Source: JAXLSZ01 sp046330315 (GTDB lineage Bacteria; Actinomycetota; Thermoleophilia; Solirubrobacterales; 70-9). From it: 64,000 bases of DNA. Below the pieces are notes generated by a model, which was not told the origin of the DNA, did no database searches, and worked only from the letters and a program-made list of their open reading frames with translations. Positions 29,728 to 37,829 of the stretch are shown here, piece by piece. The translations under genes were made by a program, and so were the position numbers. How positions within the stretch are numbered: the first letter of the stretch is position 1; each line of letters opens with the position of its first letter. The stretch is from NCBI GenBank assembly GCA_046330315.1, contig JAXLSZ010000005.1:186001-250000 (forward strand). The letters run 5' to 3'.

Positions 29728-30569
29728 GGATCTCGGGACGGACACGCGCGATCCTGCGGATCGGCACCGGGGTGACGCTGGCCTTCATCTACATCCCGCT
29801 GATCGTGGTCCTGATCTACGCCTTCAACGGCGGCAACACGCTGGTCTGGCCTCCGCCCAGCCTCACCACCCACTGGTTCGGGGTCGCGGTCCGCGACAGC
29901 GGCGCCCAGGAGGCCCTCCTGACCTCGCTGAAGGTGGGAGCGGCGGCGACCGCCCTGGCCCTCGTGCTCGGCACCCTCGCCTCGATCGCCGTCGCCAGGC
30001 ACCGTTTCTTCGGGCGCGAGACCGTCTCCTTCATGGTCATCCTGCCGATCGCCCTGCCCGGGATCGTCACGGGGATCGCGCTCAGCGACACCTTCACCCA
30101 GGTCTGGGGGATCAGCCTCAGCCTGCTGACCGTGGTGATCGGCCACGCCACCTTCTGCATCGTGGTCGTCTACAACAACGTGGTGGCGAGGCTACGGCGG
30201 CTCTCCGGCAACTTCGAGGAGGCATCGGCCGACCTCGGCGCCCACACCTGGCAGACCTTCCGCCACGTCACGCTCCCCAACATGCAGACCGCGCTGGTAG
30301 CCGGGGCGCTGCTCGCCTTCGCGCTCTCCTTCGACGAGATCATCGTCACCCTGTTCACGATCGGGGCGGGCGAGGAGACGCTGCCGATCTGGATCTTCAA
30401 CAACCTCTTCCGCCCGCGCCAGCTCCCGATCGTCAACGTGGTCGCGGTGCTCGTGGTGCTGATCTCGATCGTCCCGGTCTACCTCGCTCACCGGCTGACC
30501 CGCGACGAGGGCGGGGCGGGCGGGCGGGGCGCCGGAGAGGTCAAGGCCGAGGCGGCCGCGATGACCTGA
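29724..30569 (+). CDS. potC: polyamine-type ABC transporter permease (system 1, PotC)
   Basis: 281 residues with six helices and the coupling loop EASADLGAHTWQTFRHVTLP. It starts by ATGA overlap with potB. The tail after the last helix (about 255-281) is Gly/Ala-rich and lies within a 57-bp duplication: the final codons and TGA are repeated immediately downstream in non-coding DNA, so the C-terminus may have been changed by the duplication. Confidence 0.9.
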   Translation: MRISGRTRAILRIGTGVTLAFIYIPLIVVLIYAFNGGNTLVWPPPSLTTHWFGVAVRDSGAQEALLTSLKVGAAATALALVLGTLASIAVARHRFFGRETVSFMVILPIALPGIVTGIALSDTFTQVWGISLSLLTVVIGHATFCIVVVYNNVVARLRRLSGNFEEASADLGAHTWQTFRHVTLPNMQTALVAGALLAFALSFDEIIVTLFTIGAGEETLPIWIFNNLFRPRQLPIVNVVAVLVVLISIVPVYLAHRLTRDEGGAGGRGAGEVKAEAAAMT

Positions 30570-30643
30570 CCCGCCGGCGGGCGGGGCGCCGGAGAGGTCA
30601 AGGCCGAGGCGGCCGCGATGACCTGACCCGCCGGCGGGCGGGG
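30521..30643. repeat. 57-bp tandem duplication of the potC 3' end
   Basis: Copies at 30521-30577 and 30578-30634 appear identical, with a partial third from 30635. Each contains the last potC codons and TGA. The partial copy abuts the stop of the convergent RTX gene. Confidence 0.92.
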
Positions 30644-30644
30644 C

Positions 30645-32357
30645 TCAGCGGGGAGGCAGGACCGGGGCCGCCGAGGAGGGCCTGGCCGTCACGCAGCCCC
30701 GGGCCGCCGGGTCGCGACGGTCGCGGAAGGCGACCGAGTCCCGGCCCGACCCGCAGTCGATCACCGCGTCGCGGTCGCCGTCCCGGGCGTCGATCACGTC
30801 GCGCCCGCCGAGCCCGTAGAGGCGATCCTTCCCGGGCTGGCCGAGGATGCCGTTGCGCCCCGCGTCGCCGACCAGGACGTCCCAGTCGAAGGAGCCCTCG
30901 AGGTCCTCGTCGGAGCGCGCCAGGCGGACCGGCCGGCAGCCCGGGATCGCGCGGTCATAGGCGATCCCGCGGGCCAGGGAGGCGAAGAGGACGCCCGGGT
31001 GGGCCGGGGTCTCGGCGAAGGAGGCGTTGTCGCGGCCGGGCCCGCCGGCGAGCAGGCCGCCCACGCAGGCGCCGCCGGCCGCGAGCAGGTCACCGCCCGC
31101 CCCGCCCAGCAGGCGGTCCGGGCCGAGGGGCCCGCCGACCAGCCCGTCGGAGCCCGCCCGGCCGATCAGGCGGTCCGCTCCCGCACCCCCCTCGATCAGG
31201 TCGTCCCCGCTCCCGCCGGCGAGCGCATCGTCCCCGCTCCCGCCGGCGACCCGCACCGCCTCGACGGGACTCAGGTCCCCCCCGACGCTCAGGCGGTCGT
31301 CGCCCGCGCCCAGGTCGGCGACCAGCCGCCTCAGCGGGGCGGAGGCCGTGCAGGTGATCTCCCCGTTGGTCGGCCCGGCGGCGCATCCGGGGCCCGCACG
31401 CAGCGCTCCGCTCGCAGCGAGGGTGAAGGTCGAGGTCAGCGGGTCGAAACCAACCCTCACCCGGTCCTCGCCCCCTCCCCCGACCAGCGCCAGGCCGCTG
31501 CCGCCCGCCGGCGAGGGGACGACCTCGACCCGGGCCCCCCGGGCCCCGTTTGCGGAGGGCCCGCAGGACGATCGGAAGGCGAAGGAGCGGCAGCGGTCGG
31601 AGCCGGGGCCGCCGTAGGCGCTCCCGGCGCCGCCGCCGATCAGCAGGTCGTCGAAGGCCGAGCCCTCGACCGCCTCGAAGGCCCGCAGCGCGTCGCGCCC
31701 GTCGCCGCGCGCCCTGCCCGCCGGCAGCGAGACCCGGACGCCGTCTCCCCGCCCGTCGGACACCGCCGACGCGAAGGACGCGATGTCGCCGTCACCGGGG
31801 CCCCCGCTCATCCAGTCCCAGCCGTAGTCGCCGCTGACCAGGTCCCCGTCGCCGCCTCCGCCGTCGACCCAGTCGATCCCCAGGCCGCCCGCCGCCTCGT
31901 CGCCGCCGCCGGGGCCACCGAGCACGCGGTCGTCCCCGAGATCCCCCGTCACGACGTCACCCGCGCCCCCGCCGCCGTCGAGGTGGTCGTTGCCCCGGCC
32001 GCCGCGCAGGCGGTCCGCGTCGCCCTGGCCGGCGATCCAGTCGCTTCCCGTGCCGCCGGAGAGCAGGTCCTGTCCGTCCCCGCCGCAGATCACGTCTGCC
32101 CCGCCGCCCCCGTAGACGGTGTCGCCGCCGCCGCCGGCCCAGACCACGTCGCGCCCCGGCGTCCCGGAGATCGTCTCGCCGGCGTCCCCGCCCACGATCG
32201 TCGCCGCCAGCCCCTGGCAGGTCGCGGCCCCCCCGGTGGGCGGCCCCCCCGCGGCGGCGGTCCCAGACGCCGCCGCCAGCACCGCGCCGGCCGCCAGCAC
32301 CGCGCCGGCCGCTCGCGCGCCGCTGCCCGCTCTGGTGGCCGGTCGGATCCCCGCCAA
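30645..32357 (-). CDS. secreted protein with hemolysin-type (RTX) calcium-binding repeats
   Basis: 570 residues from TTG 32357. An Ala/Gly signal-like segment (about 14-37) is followed by GGxGxDxLx nonapeptide repeats in two blocks (about 55-200 and 355-430, e.g. GGGGADVICGGDGQDLLSGG), which form calcium-loaded beta-rolls. Between them is a beta-rich domain with cysteines (about 205-350). There is no recognisable enzyme domain and no type I secretion genes nearby; the signal peptide suggests Sec export. It probably acts as an adhesin or surface scaffold. It is convergent with potC and lies between two polyamine gene groups without clear connection. Confidence 0.82.
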   Translation of the reverse strand: MAGIRPATRAGSGARAAGAVLAAGAVLAAASGTAAAGGPPTGGAATCQGLAATIVGGDAGETISGTPGRDVVWAGGGGDTVYGGGGADVICGGDGQDLLSGGTGSDWIAGQGDADRLRGGRGNDHLDGGGGAGDVVTGDLGDDRVLGGPGGGDEAAGGLGIDWVDGGGGDGDLVSGDYGWDWMSGGPGDGDIASFASAVSDGRGDGVRVSLPAGRARGDGRDALRAFEAVEGSAFDDLLIGGGAGSAYGGPGSDRCRSFAFRSSCGPSANGARGARVEVVPSPAGGSGLALVGGGGEDRVRVGFDPLTSTFTLAASGALRAGPGCAAGPTNGEITCTASAPLRRLVADLGAGDDRLSVGGDLSPVEAVRVAGGSGDDALAGGSGDDLIEGGAGADRLIGRAGSDGLVGGPLGPDRLLGGAGGDLLAAGGACVGGLLAGGPGRDNASFAETPAHPGVLFASLARGIAYDRAIPGCRPVRLARSDEDLEGSFDWDVLVGDAGRNGILGQPGKDRLYGLGGRDVIDARDGDRDAVIDCGSGRDSVAFRDRRDPAARGCVTARPSSAAPVLPPR

Positions 32358-32381
32358 GGCCGGGATCCTATTCCCCGCCGG

Positions 32382-33521
32382 CTACTCCGCCGCGGCGGCG
32401 ATCTCGATCCCGAGCGCCTCCTCCACCGGCACGCACTTCATCGCGTGAGCCTCCGCGACCGCCGGATGGGTCACCTCGCCCCCGGCGACGTTGACCCCCG
32501 GGCGCAGCCCGGGGTCCCGGCGGATCGCCTCCCCGACCCCGAGGTCGGCGAGCTCGACCGCGTAGGGCATGGTCGCGTTGGTGAGCGCATTGGTCGCGGT
32601 GATCGGGACGGCGCCCGGCATGTTGGCGACGCAGTAGTGGGTGATGCCCTCCACCTCGTAGGTGGGATCGCGGTGCGTGGTCGGCCTGGATGTCTCGAAG
32701 CACCCTCCCTGGTCGATCGCCACGTCGACCAGCACCGCTCCCGGCTTCATCAGCGCAAGCTGGTCGCGGCGGACCACGTAGGGGGCCCGTGCCCCGTGGA
32801 CCAGGACCGCGCCGATCACCAGGTCCGCCTGGGGGAGCATCTCCTCGACCGCCAGGGTGGTGGAGAAGACGGTCGAGCAGCGCCCCCCGAAGGAGACGTC
32901 GAGCTCCCGCAGGCGGTCCACCGACTTGTCGAAGACGAAGACGTCGGCCTCCATCCCGATCGCGATGAAGGCCGCGTTCATCCCGACCACACCGCCGCCG
33001 ATCACCATCACCGTCGCGGCCGCCACCCCCGGGACGCCGCCGAGGAGGATCCCCCGCCCCCCAAGCGGCTTCTCGAGCATGAAGGCGCCGGCCTGGGTGG
33101 CGATCTTTCCCGCGATCTCGCTCATCGGCGCCAGCAGGGGCAGGCGGCCGCGCTGGTCCTCGACCGTCTCGTAGGCGATGCAGGTCGCTGCCGAGCCGCA
33201 CAGCGCCCTGGTCTGCTCGGGGTCCGGAGCCAGGTGCAGGTAGGTGAAGAGGAGCTGGCCGGGGCGGAGCATCTCGATCTCTGTCGGCTGGAGCTCCTTG
33301 ACGTGGACGATCATCTCCGCCTCGCCGAATACCTCGCCAGCCTCGGGAACGATCCTGGCTCCCTGGCCCGAGAACTCGGCGTCGGCGATCGCGCTGCCCT
33401 CGCCGGCGCCGGCCTCGATCAGCACCTCGTGCCCGTGCTCGACCATCTCCCGGACGCCGGCCGGGGTCATCGCGACCCGGTACTCGTCCTGCTTGATCTC
33501 CTTGACGACTCCCACCTTCAT
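32382..33521 (-). CDS. ald: alanine dehydrogenase
   Basis: 379 residues, standard length. It catalyses reversible NAD-dependent deamination of L-alanine to pyruvate and ammonia. Visible features: VKEIKQDEYRVAMTPAG at the N-terminus, substrate Lys in VHVKELQ and His in TYLHLAPD, the NAD-binding VMVIGGGVVGMNAAFIA, and VDVAIDQGGC in the active site. The ATG overlaps the stop of the saccharopine-dehydrogenase-like gene (ATGA). In a locus with a putrescine-type aminotransferase, its likely job is to regenerate pyruvate from alanine formed by transamination. Confidence 0.93.
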   Translation of the reverse strand: MKVGVVKEIKQDEYRVAMTPAGVREMVEHGHEVLIEAGAGEGSAIADAEFSGQGARIVPEAGEVFGEAEMIVHVKELQPTEIEMLRPGQLLFTYLHLAPDPEQTRALCGSAATCIAYETVEDQRGRLPLLAPMSEIAGKIATQAGAFMLEKPLGGRGILLGGVPGVAAATVMVIGGGVVGMNAAFIAIGMEADVFVFDKSVDRLRELDVSFGGRCSTVFSTTLAVEEMLPQADLVIGAVLVHGARAPYVVRRDQLALMKPGAVLVDVAIDQGGCFETSRPTTHRDPTYEVEGITHYCVANMPGAVPITATNALTNATMPYAVELADLGVGEAIRRDPGLRPGVNVAGGEVTHPAVAEAHAMKCVPVEEALGIEIAAAAE

Positions 33522-34606
33522 CGGGCGCTCTCCTCCTTGACGTCCAGATCGAATCGGCAACCGCGGGTCTCCAGCTCGGCGAACATCCGCTCGGGATCGA
33601 TGCAGCGCTCGGGGGGAAGCGCCCCCCGCTCCTCGATCTGCCCCCTCGCCATCAGCCGCACCGCGGCCGCCGCCGGGGAGGCGGTCGAGACGATGCCCCC
33701 GCCCAGCCCCCAGCTCTGGTGCGGAGGGGTGACGGACCGCATGCGGACCGCGCGGCCCCCACCGGCCGCGTCTATCACGTGCACCGACACCGTGTTGCCC
33801 GAGGGCCGCACGGCGCGGGCCGCCGCGGCGCGGACCTCCTCCTCGGGCGCCCTGGTGAGCCTGCGCAGCTCCTCGAGCAGCGCCGGGGCGAGCGAGAGCC
33901 GGAAGCTGCACTCCCGGCACCCGAAGCTCCCCCCGAAGGTCCGCAGCTCCGAGTGCAGCGTGTAGATCGTGCCGGCGCGGTTGATCGGGTCGCCGAAATC
34001 GACCTCGCCGCCGTCGCTGAGCGGCTCGACCTCGGCCGGCTCGCCGCCGCGCAGCACCACCGGCGGGATGGTCAGCTCGTCGATCAGCGTCTCCAGCGCG
34101 TAGGGAAGGCTGAACCCCTGCGGGGGGTCGAGGTCGCGCCCGGCCGCGCAGACCGCGACGGATTCCACCTCTTCGAGCTCCGCAACGGCCCGGGCGGCCA
34201 TCAGGTTGGTCTTGCCGGGGCTCGACCCGACACCCAGCATGGCGATCAGCCCCGCCTCCCGGAAGGCCCCGTCGAGCTCGAGCTGCTCGCCGGTGACCCG
34301 GTAAAGGCCCCCGAGGTCGAGGTAGTGGCAGCCCGCCTCCAGGCATGCCCCCATCGCGTCGAGGTTGACGCGGTAGCTGGCGGAGTTGACGAGGAGGTCG
34401 AGCCCCGCCAGCTCGGCCGCGAGGCCCCGGCGCGCATCGGCCTGCCGGGCGCCGGCCTTTCCGCCGCCGTGCTCCGAGGCGACCTGCTCAGCCACCTCGC
34501 CCCGCAGGTCCAGCAACAGGATCGAATCCACCTCTTCCGAATCGGCGAGGTCGCGGACGATCGCCGGCGCGATCGTCCCCGCCGCCCCCAAGAGCCCGAC
34601 CTTCAC
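33518..34606 (-). CDS. saccharopine dehydrogenase-like NAD(P)-binding protein
   Basis: 362 residues from GTG 34606, with GGAGGAAGAC immediately before. The Rossmann start is VGLLGAAGTIAPAIV; the middle contains VNSASYRVNLDAMGACLEAG and GVGSSPGKTNLMAA, typical of the saccharopine-dehydrogenase/Lys9-like family, which includes saccharopine and carboxyspermidine dehydrogenases. Fused or adjacent genes give no exact substrate. Translational coupling to alanine dehydrogenase and position after PucR suggest a catabolic reductase or oxidase for an amino acid or amine conjugate. The exact reaction is not assigned. Confidence 0.78.
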   Translation of the reverse strand: MKVGLLGAAGTIAPAIVRDLADSEEVDSILLLDLRGEVAEQVASEHGGGKAGARQADARRGLAAELAGLDLLVNSASYRVNLDAMGACLEAGCHYLDLGGLYRVTGEQLELDGAFREAGLIAMLGVGSSPGKTNLMAARAVAELEEVESVAVCAAGRDLDPPQGFSLPYALETLIDELTIPPVVLRGGEPAEVEPLSDGGEVDFGDPINRAGTIYTLHSELRTFGGSFGCRECSFRLSLAPALLEELRRLTRAPEEEVRAAAARAVRPSGNTVSVHVIDAAGGGRAVRMRSVTPPHQSWGLGGGIVSTASPAAAAVRLMARGQIEERGALPPERCIDPERMFAELETRGCRFDLDVKEESAR

Positions 34607-34646
34607 GTCTTCCTCCTTTCGGGGCGGCCGAGCCACCCTCGGTTGC

Positions 34647-36203
34647 TCATCCGACCAGCTCCCTGGCGCGCAGCGCCAGCCAGAACTCGATCCGGTCGCT
34701 CGCGCTGGAGAGGTCCCTTCCGGTCAGCTCCTCCACCTTCCGCATGCGGTAGCGCAGGGTGTGCCGGTGGCAATAGACCTCCCGGGCGGCCTTCTCCCAC
34801 TGGCCGTTCTGCTCGATGAACGCCTCGAGCGAGCGCAGCAGCTCGCCGCCGTACTCGGTGTCCCCGTCGTCGATCGGCCCCAGAACACGCTCGCAGTAGA
34901 GGCGGAGCGCATCGTCGTCGGAGACGGAGAGCAGCAGGGTGAAGGCGCCGAGGTCCCGCCAGGAGGCGACCTCGGGCGCCTCTCCGTTGGCCAGGGAGGT
35001 CGCCTCGAGGGCGCAGCGCGCCTCGTGGAAGGAGCGGCGCAGCGCCTCCGCCGGGGCCGGGCGGCTGGCGGCGGCGCGCACCGCCCCCTGCGCGGATTGG
35101 AGCACCGCCCTCGCAGCCGTCGCCACCTCCACGGGGTCCCGCTCCTCGGCGTCGATCAGCGCGCAGAGGAGCTCCCCTCCGTGGGCGGGGTGCGGCGCCA
35201 CCACGGCCGGGCAGCCGAGCTCCGCCAGCGCGGCCTCCAGCTGCGGCTCGGCCGCGGCCGGCCGCTCGAGCGAGAAGACCAGCACGGCCGCGCGGCCGCC
35301 GACCCCGAAGGGCTCGAGGCGGCGGCGCAGCTCGGAGGGGTCCAGCCGCCCCTCCAGGGCTGCCGCGAGGACGTCGCCGGCGAGGCGCCGCTCCGTCTCC
35401 AGGGCGACCCTGCGGCGCATCAGCTCGAGCGCGACCACGGCCGCCCCCTGCTGGACGATCAGCCGCTCGAAGTCCCCGAGGCCGCCGGAGTCGCGGACCA
35501 CCGCGACCCAGGCCTGGGGCCGCCCGCCGCCCGGGGAGACAACGGGGTGGACGAGAGCGCGGCCGGCCAGCGAGGAGTGAGAGGGCACGAAGGGCCTGGC
35601 CTCGGCGTCCCGCCCGCGGGCCTCGGCCGAGATCCGCCCGAGGGCCTCGCCGGGCAGCTCGCGGCGGAAGCTCCGGCGGGCAAGCTCGGCGCCCTCGGAG
35701 TCGAGGATCGCCACCGTCCCCCCGACCGCGGTGGCGAGGACGGCGGCGATCTCCTCCAGGCCGCGCTCCTCGAGGACCAGGCGCTCGAGCCGGCGCTGCA
35801 GGGAGATTCCCCGCTGCAGCACCTCGTACTGCTCGTTGAGGAGCCTCGAGAAGGCCTTCTCGGTGATCGCGATGAACGGCATCGAGTAGGGAACCTCGAA
35901 GAGCGGGAAGTCGTGCTTGGCGGCCTCCTCCACCATCGCCTTGGGGATCTTCTTGTGGTCGAAGCCGGTGCCGAGGCCGATCCCCGCCAGGTTGTGGCGG
36001 ACCAGCCGCTTCACGAAGGCCCGCTGCTTCGCGGCGGTCGGGAGACTGATGCCGGTGGTCAGCATCAGCTCTCCGCCCGAGAGCCAGGGGGTGGGGTCCT
36101 CCAGCTCGGAGATGTGCACCCAGCGCACCGGGCTCTCGGCGGCGCCGCGACCGGCGGCGAGCTCGAGGCCGAGCTCGTCGAGCAGGCTGTTGACGGTCAG
36201 CAT
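34647..36203 (-). CDS. PucR-family transcriptional regulator
   Basis: 518 residues. The N-terminal PucR purine-catabolism-like domain (1-130) starts LTVNSLLDELGLELAAG and contains WLSGGELMLTTG. The middle is a GAF-like/GGDEF-like sensor region (about 150-400). The C-terminal PucR helix-turn-helix includes WEKAAREVYCHRHTLRYRMR. Such proteins activate amine, purine or proline catabolic genes in response to a nitrogen compound. It lies 16 bp after the aminotransferase and 40 bp before the dehydrogenase genes, so it is inside the operon it probably controls. The effector is unknown; a polyamine or its aminotransferase product is plausible. Confidence 0.9.
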   Translation of the reverse strand: MLTVNSLLDELGLELAAGRGAAESPVRWVHISELEDPTPWLSGGELMLTTGISLPTAAKQRAFVKRLVRHNLAGIGLGTGFDHKKIPKAMVEEAAKHDFPLFEVPYSMPFIAITEKAFSRLLNEQYEVLQRGISLQRRLERLVLEERGLEEIAAVLATAVGGTVAILDSEGAELARRSFRRELPGEALGRISAEARGRDAEARPFVPSHSSLAGRALVHPVVSPGGGRPQAWVAVVRDSGGLGDFERLIVQQGAAVVALELMRRRVALETERRLAGDVLAAALEGRLDPSELRRRLEPFGVGGRAAVLVFSLERPAAAEPQLEAALAELGCPAVVAPHPAHGGELLCALIDAEERDPVEVATAARAVLQSAQGAVRAAASRPAPAEALRRSFHEARCALEATSLANGEAPEVASWRDLGAFTLLLSVSDDDALRLYCERVLGPIDDGDTEYGGELLRSLEAFIEQNGQWEKAAREVYCHRHTLRYRMRKVEELTGRDLSSASDRIEFWLALRARELVG

Positions 36204-36219
36204 CCGGCCTCCCGGCCGC

Positions 36220-37602
36220 CTAGCCGTGGATCTTCTTCGAGGCCGCGGTCAGGACCTTGTGGAGCACGTCGTGGATCTCGCTGAACTGCTCGGTGTCGGC
36301 GATCAGCGGCGGGGCGAGCTGGATCACCGGGTCCCCGCGGTCGTCGGCGCGGCAGATCAGCCCGTTCCGGTAGAGCTCGCCGGAGAGGAAGCCGCGCAGC
36401 AGGTCCTCGCTCTCCTCGTCGCTGAAGGTCTCCTTGGTGTCCGGGTCCTTGACCAGCTCCAGCGCCTGGAAGTAGCCGGCCCCGCGCACGTCGCCGACGA
36501 TCGGCACGTCGCGCAGCGTATCCAGCATCGTGCGGAACTCGCCCTCCTTGGCGAGCACGTGCCCGCAGAGGTCCTCGCGCTCGAAGATGTCGAGGTTCGC
36601 CATCGCCATCGCCGCCACCACGGGGTGGCCGGCGAAGGTGAAGCCGTGGGCGAAGGAGGCGTTGCCCTCGAGGAAGGGCTCGGCGACCCGGTCGGAGGCG
36701 ATCAGCGCCCCCATCGGCGCGTAGGCCGAGGTCAGCGCCTTGGCGGTGGTGATGAGGTCGGGCTGGTAGTGGAAGCGCTCCGAGCCGAAGTAGTGGCCCA
36801 GCCGCCCCCAGGAGCAGATCACCTCGTCGGAGATCAGCAGCACGTCGTGGCGATCGCAGATCTCCCGCACGTGCTGGAAGTAGCCGTCGGGGGGCACGAA
36901 GCAGCCACCGGCGTTCTGCACCGGCTCGAGGATCACCGCCGCGACCGTCTCCGGCCCCTCGAAGATGATCCGCTCCTCGATCGCGCTCGAGGCCCAGAGG
37001 GGGTGGCGGTCCACCGGCCAGCGGTAGACGTTGGTGTTCGGCACGTGGCAGCCGCCGGGCGTCAGCGGCTCGAACTGCGAGCGCAGGTTGGTGATCCCGG
37101 TGGCCGAGAGGGCCCCGAGCGAGGTCCCGTGGTAGGCGATCTCGCGGGCGATCACCTTGGTCTTCTGCGCGTTGCCGCGCATCCGGTGGTAGTTGCGGGC
37201 GAGCTTCAGCGCCGACTCGACCGCCTCCGAGCCCCCGGAGGTGAAGAAGACCCGGTTGAGGTCGCCGGGCGCCAGGGAGGCGATGCGGGCCGCGAGCTCG
37301 ATCGCCCGCGGGTGCGCGTAGCTCCACAGCACGTAGAAGTCCAGCTCGGAGACCTGGCGGGCGGCCGCCTCGCCGATCTCCGTCCGGCCGTGGCCGGCGT
37401 TGACGCAGAACAGCCCCGAGAGGCCGTCGAGGTAGCGGTTGCCGTGCTCGTCGTAGACGTAGCAGCCCTCCCCCCTCTCGATGATCGGGATCTCGTGGGA
37501 GGGCGAGTAGCTGCCCATCCGGGAGAAGTGCATCCAGAGGTGCCGCCTGGCCAGCTCCTGCATGCTCGTGTCTGTCCCGCCGGGCTTCTGCGCAACGGCC
37601 AT
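36220..37602 (-). CDS. class III PLP aminotransferase (putrescine/omega-amine:pyruvate type)
   Basis: 460 residues from ATG 37602, preceded by GGAGGAGAAACGG; a longer frame from 37668 lacks such a site. Fold-type I omega-aminotransferase: SGGSEAVESALKLAR binds phosphate, ISDEVICSWGRLG carries the PLP-contacting Asp, and the Schiff-base Lys is in TTAKALTSAYAPMGA. Length and motifs fit the SpuC-like group that moves the terminal amine of putrescine or related diamines to pyruvate, giving alanine. Beta-alanine or GABA aminotransferase is an alternative. It heads an operon with PucR, a saccharopine-dehydrogenase-like gene and alanine dehydrogenase. Confidence 0.88.
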   Translation of the reverse strand: MAVAQKPGGTDTSMQELARRHLWMHFSRMGSYSPSHEIPIIERGEGCYVYDEHGNRYLDGLSGLFCVNAGHGRTEIGEAAARQVSELDFYVLWSYAHPRAIELAARIASLAPGDLNRVFFTSGGSEAVESALKLARNYHRMRGNAQKTKVIAREIAYHGTSLGALSATGITNLRSQFEPLTPGGCHVPNTNVYRWPVDRHPLWASSAIEERIIFEGPETVAAVILEPVQNAGGCFVPPDGYFQHVREICDRHDVLLISDEVICSWGRLGHYFGSERFHYQPDLITTAKALTSAYAPMGALIASDRVAEPFLEGNASFAHGFTFAGHPVVAAMAMANLDIFEREDLCGHVLAKEGEFRTMLDTLRDVPIVGDVRGAGYFQALELVKDPDTKETFSDEESEDLLRGFLSGELYRNGLICRADDRGDPVIQLAPPLIADTEQFSEIHDVLHKVLTAASKKIHG

Positions 37603-37639
37603 CCGTTTCTCCTCCACTCGCGGTTCGACTATCTGGATA

Positions 37640-37668
37640 ACGCTAGAGCCGATCGCCTCCGCTTTCAA
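37640..37668 (-). promoter_or_regulatory. promoter candidate for the aminotransferase operon
   Basis: On the minus strand TTGAAA (37668-37663), a 17-bp spacer and TAGCGT (37645-37640), about 38 nt upstream of ATG 37602. Confidence 0.5.
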
Positions 37669-37829
37669 GTGCTGATTGGGTCAAGACGGGCAACTTGCAT
37701 TGGACAGTATGTACAACCGCCAGGGCCGGTTTTTGACATCCGCCACTTGCCAATTGTGTGGACGGGGCATAGGTTCGCGCCCTGCCGCCCGGTCCGGGCG
37801 GCAGCTGCCAACGAGAGGAGAGCGAAGGG

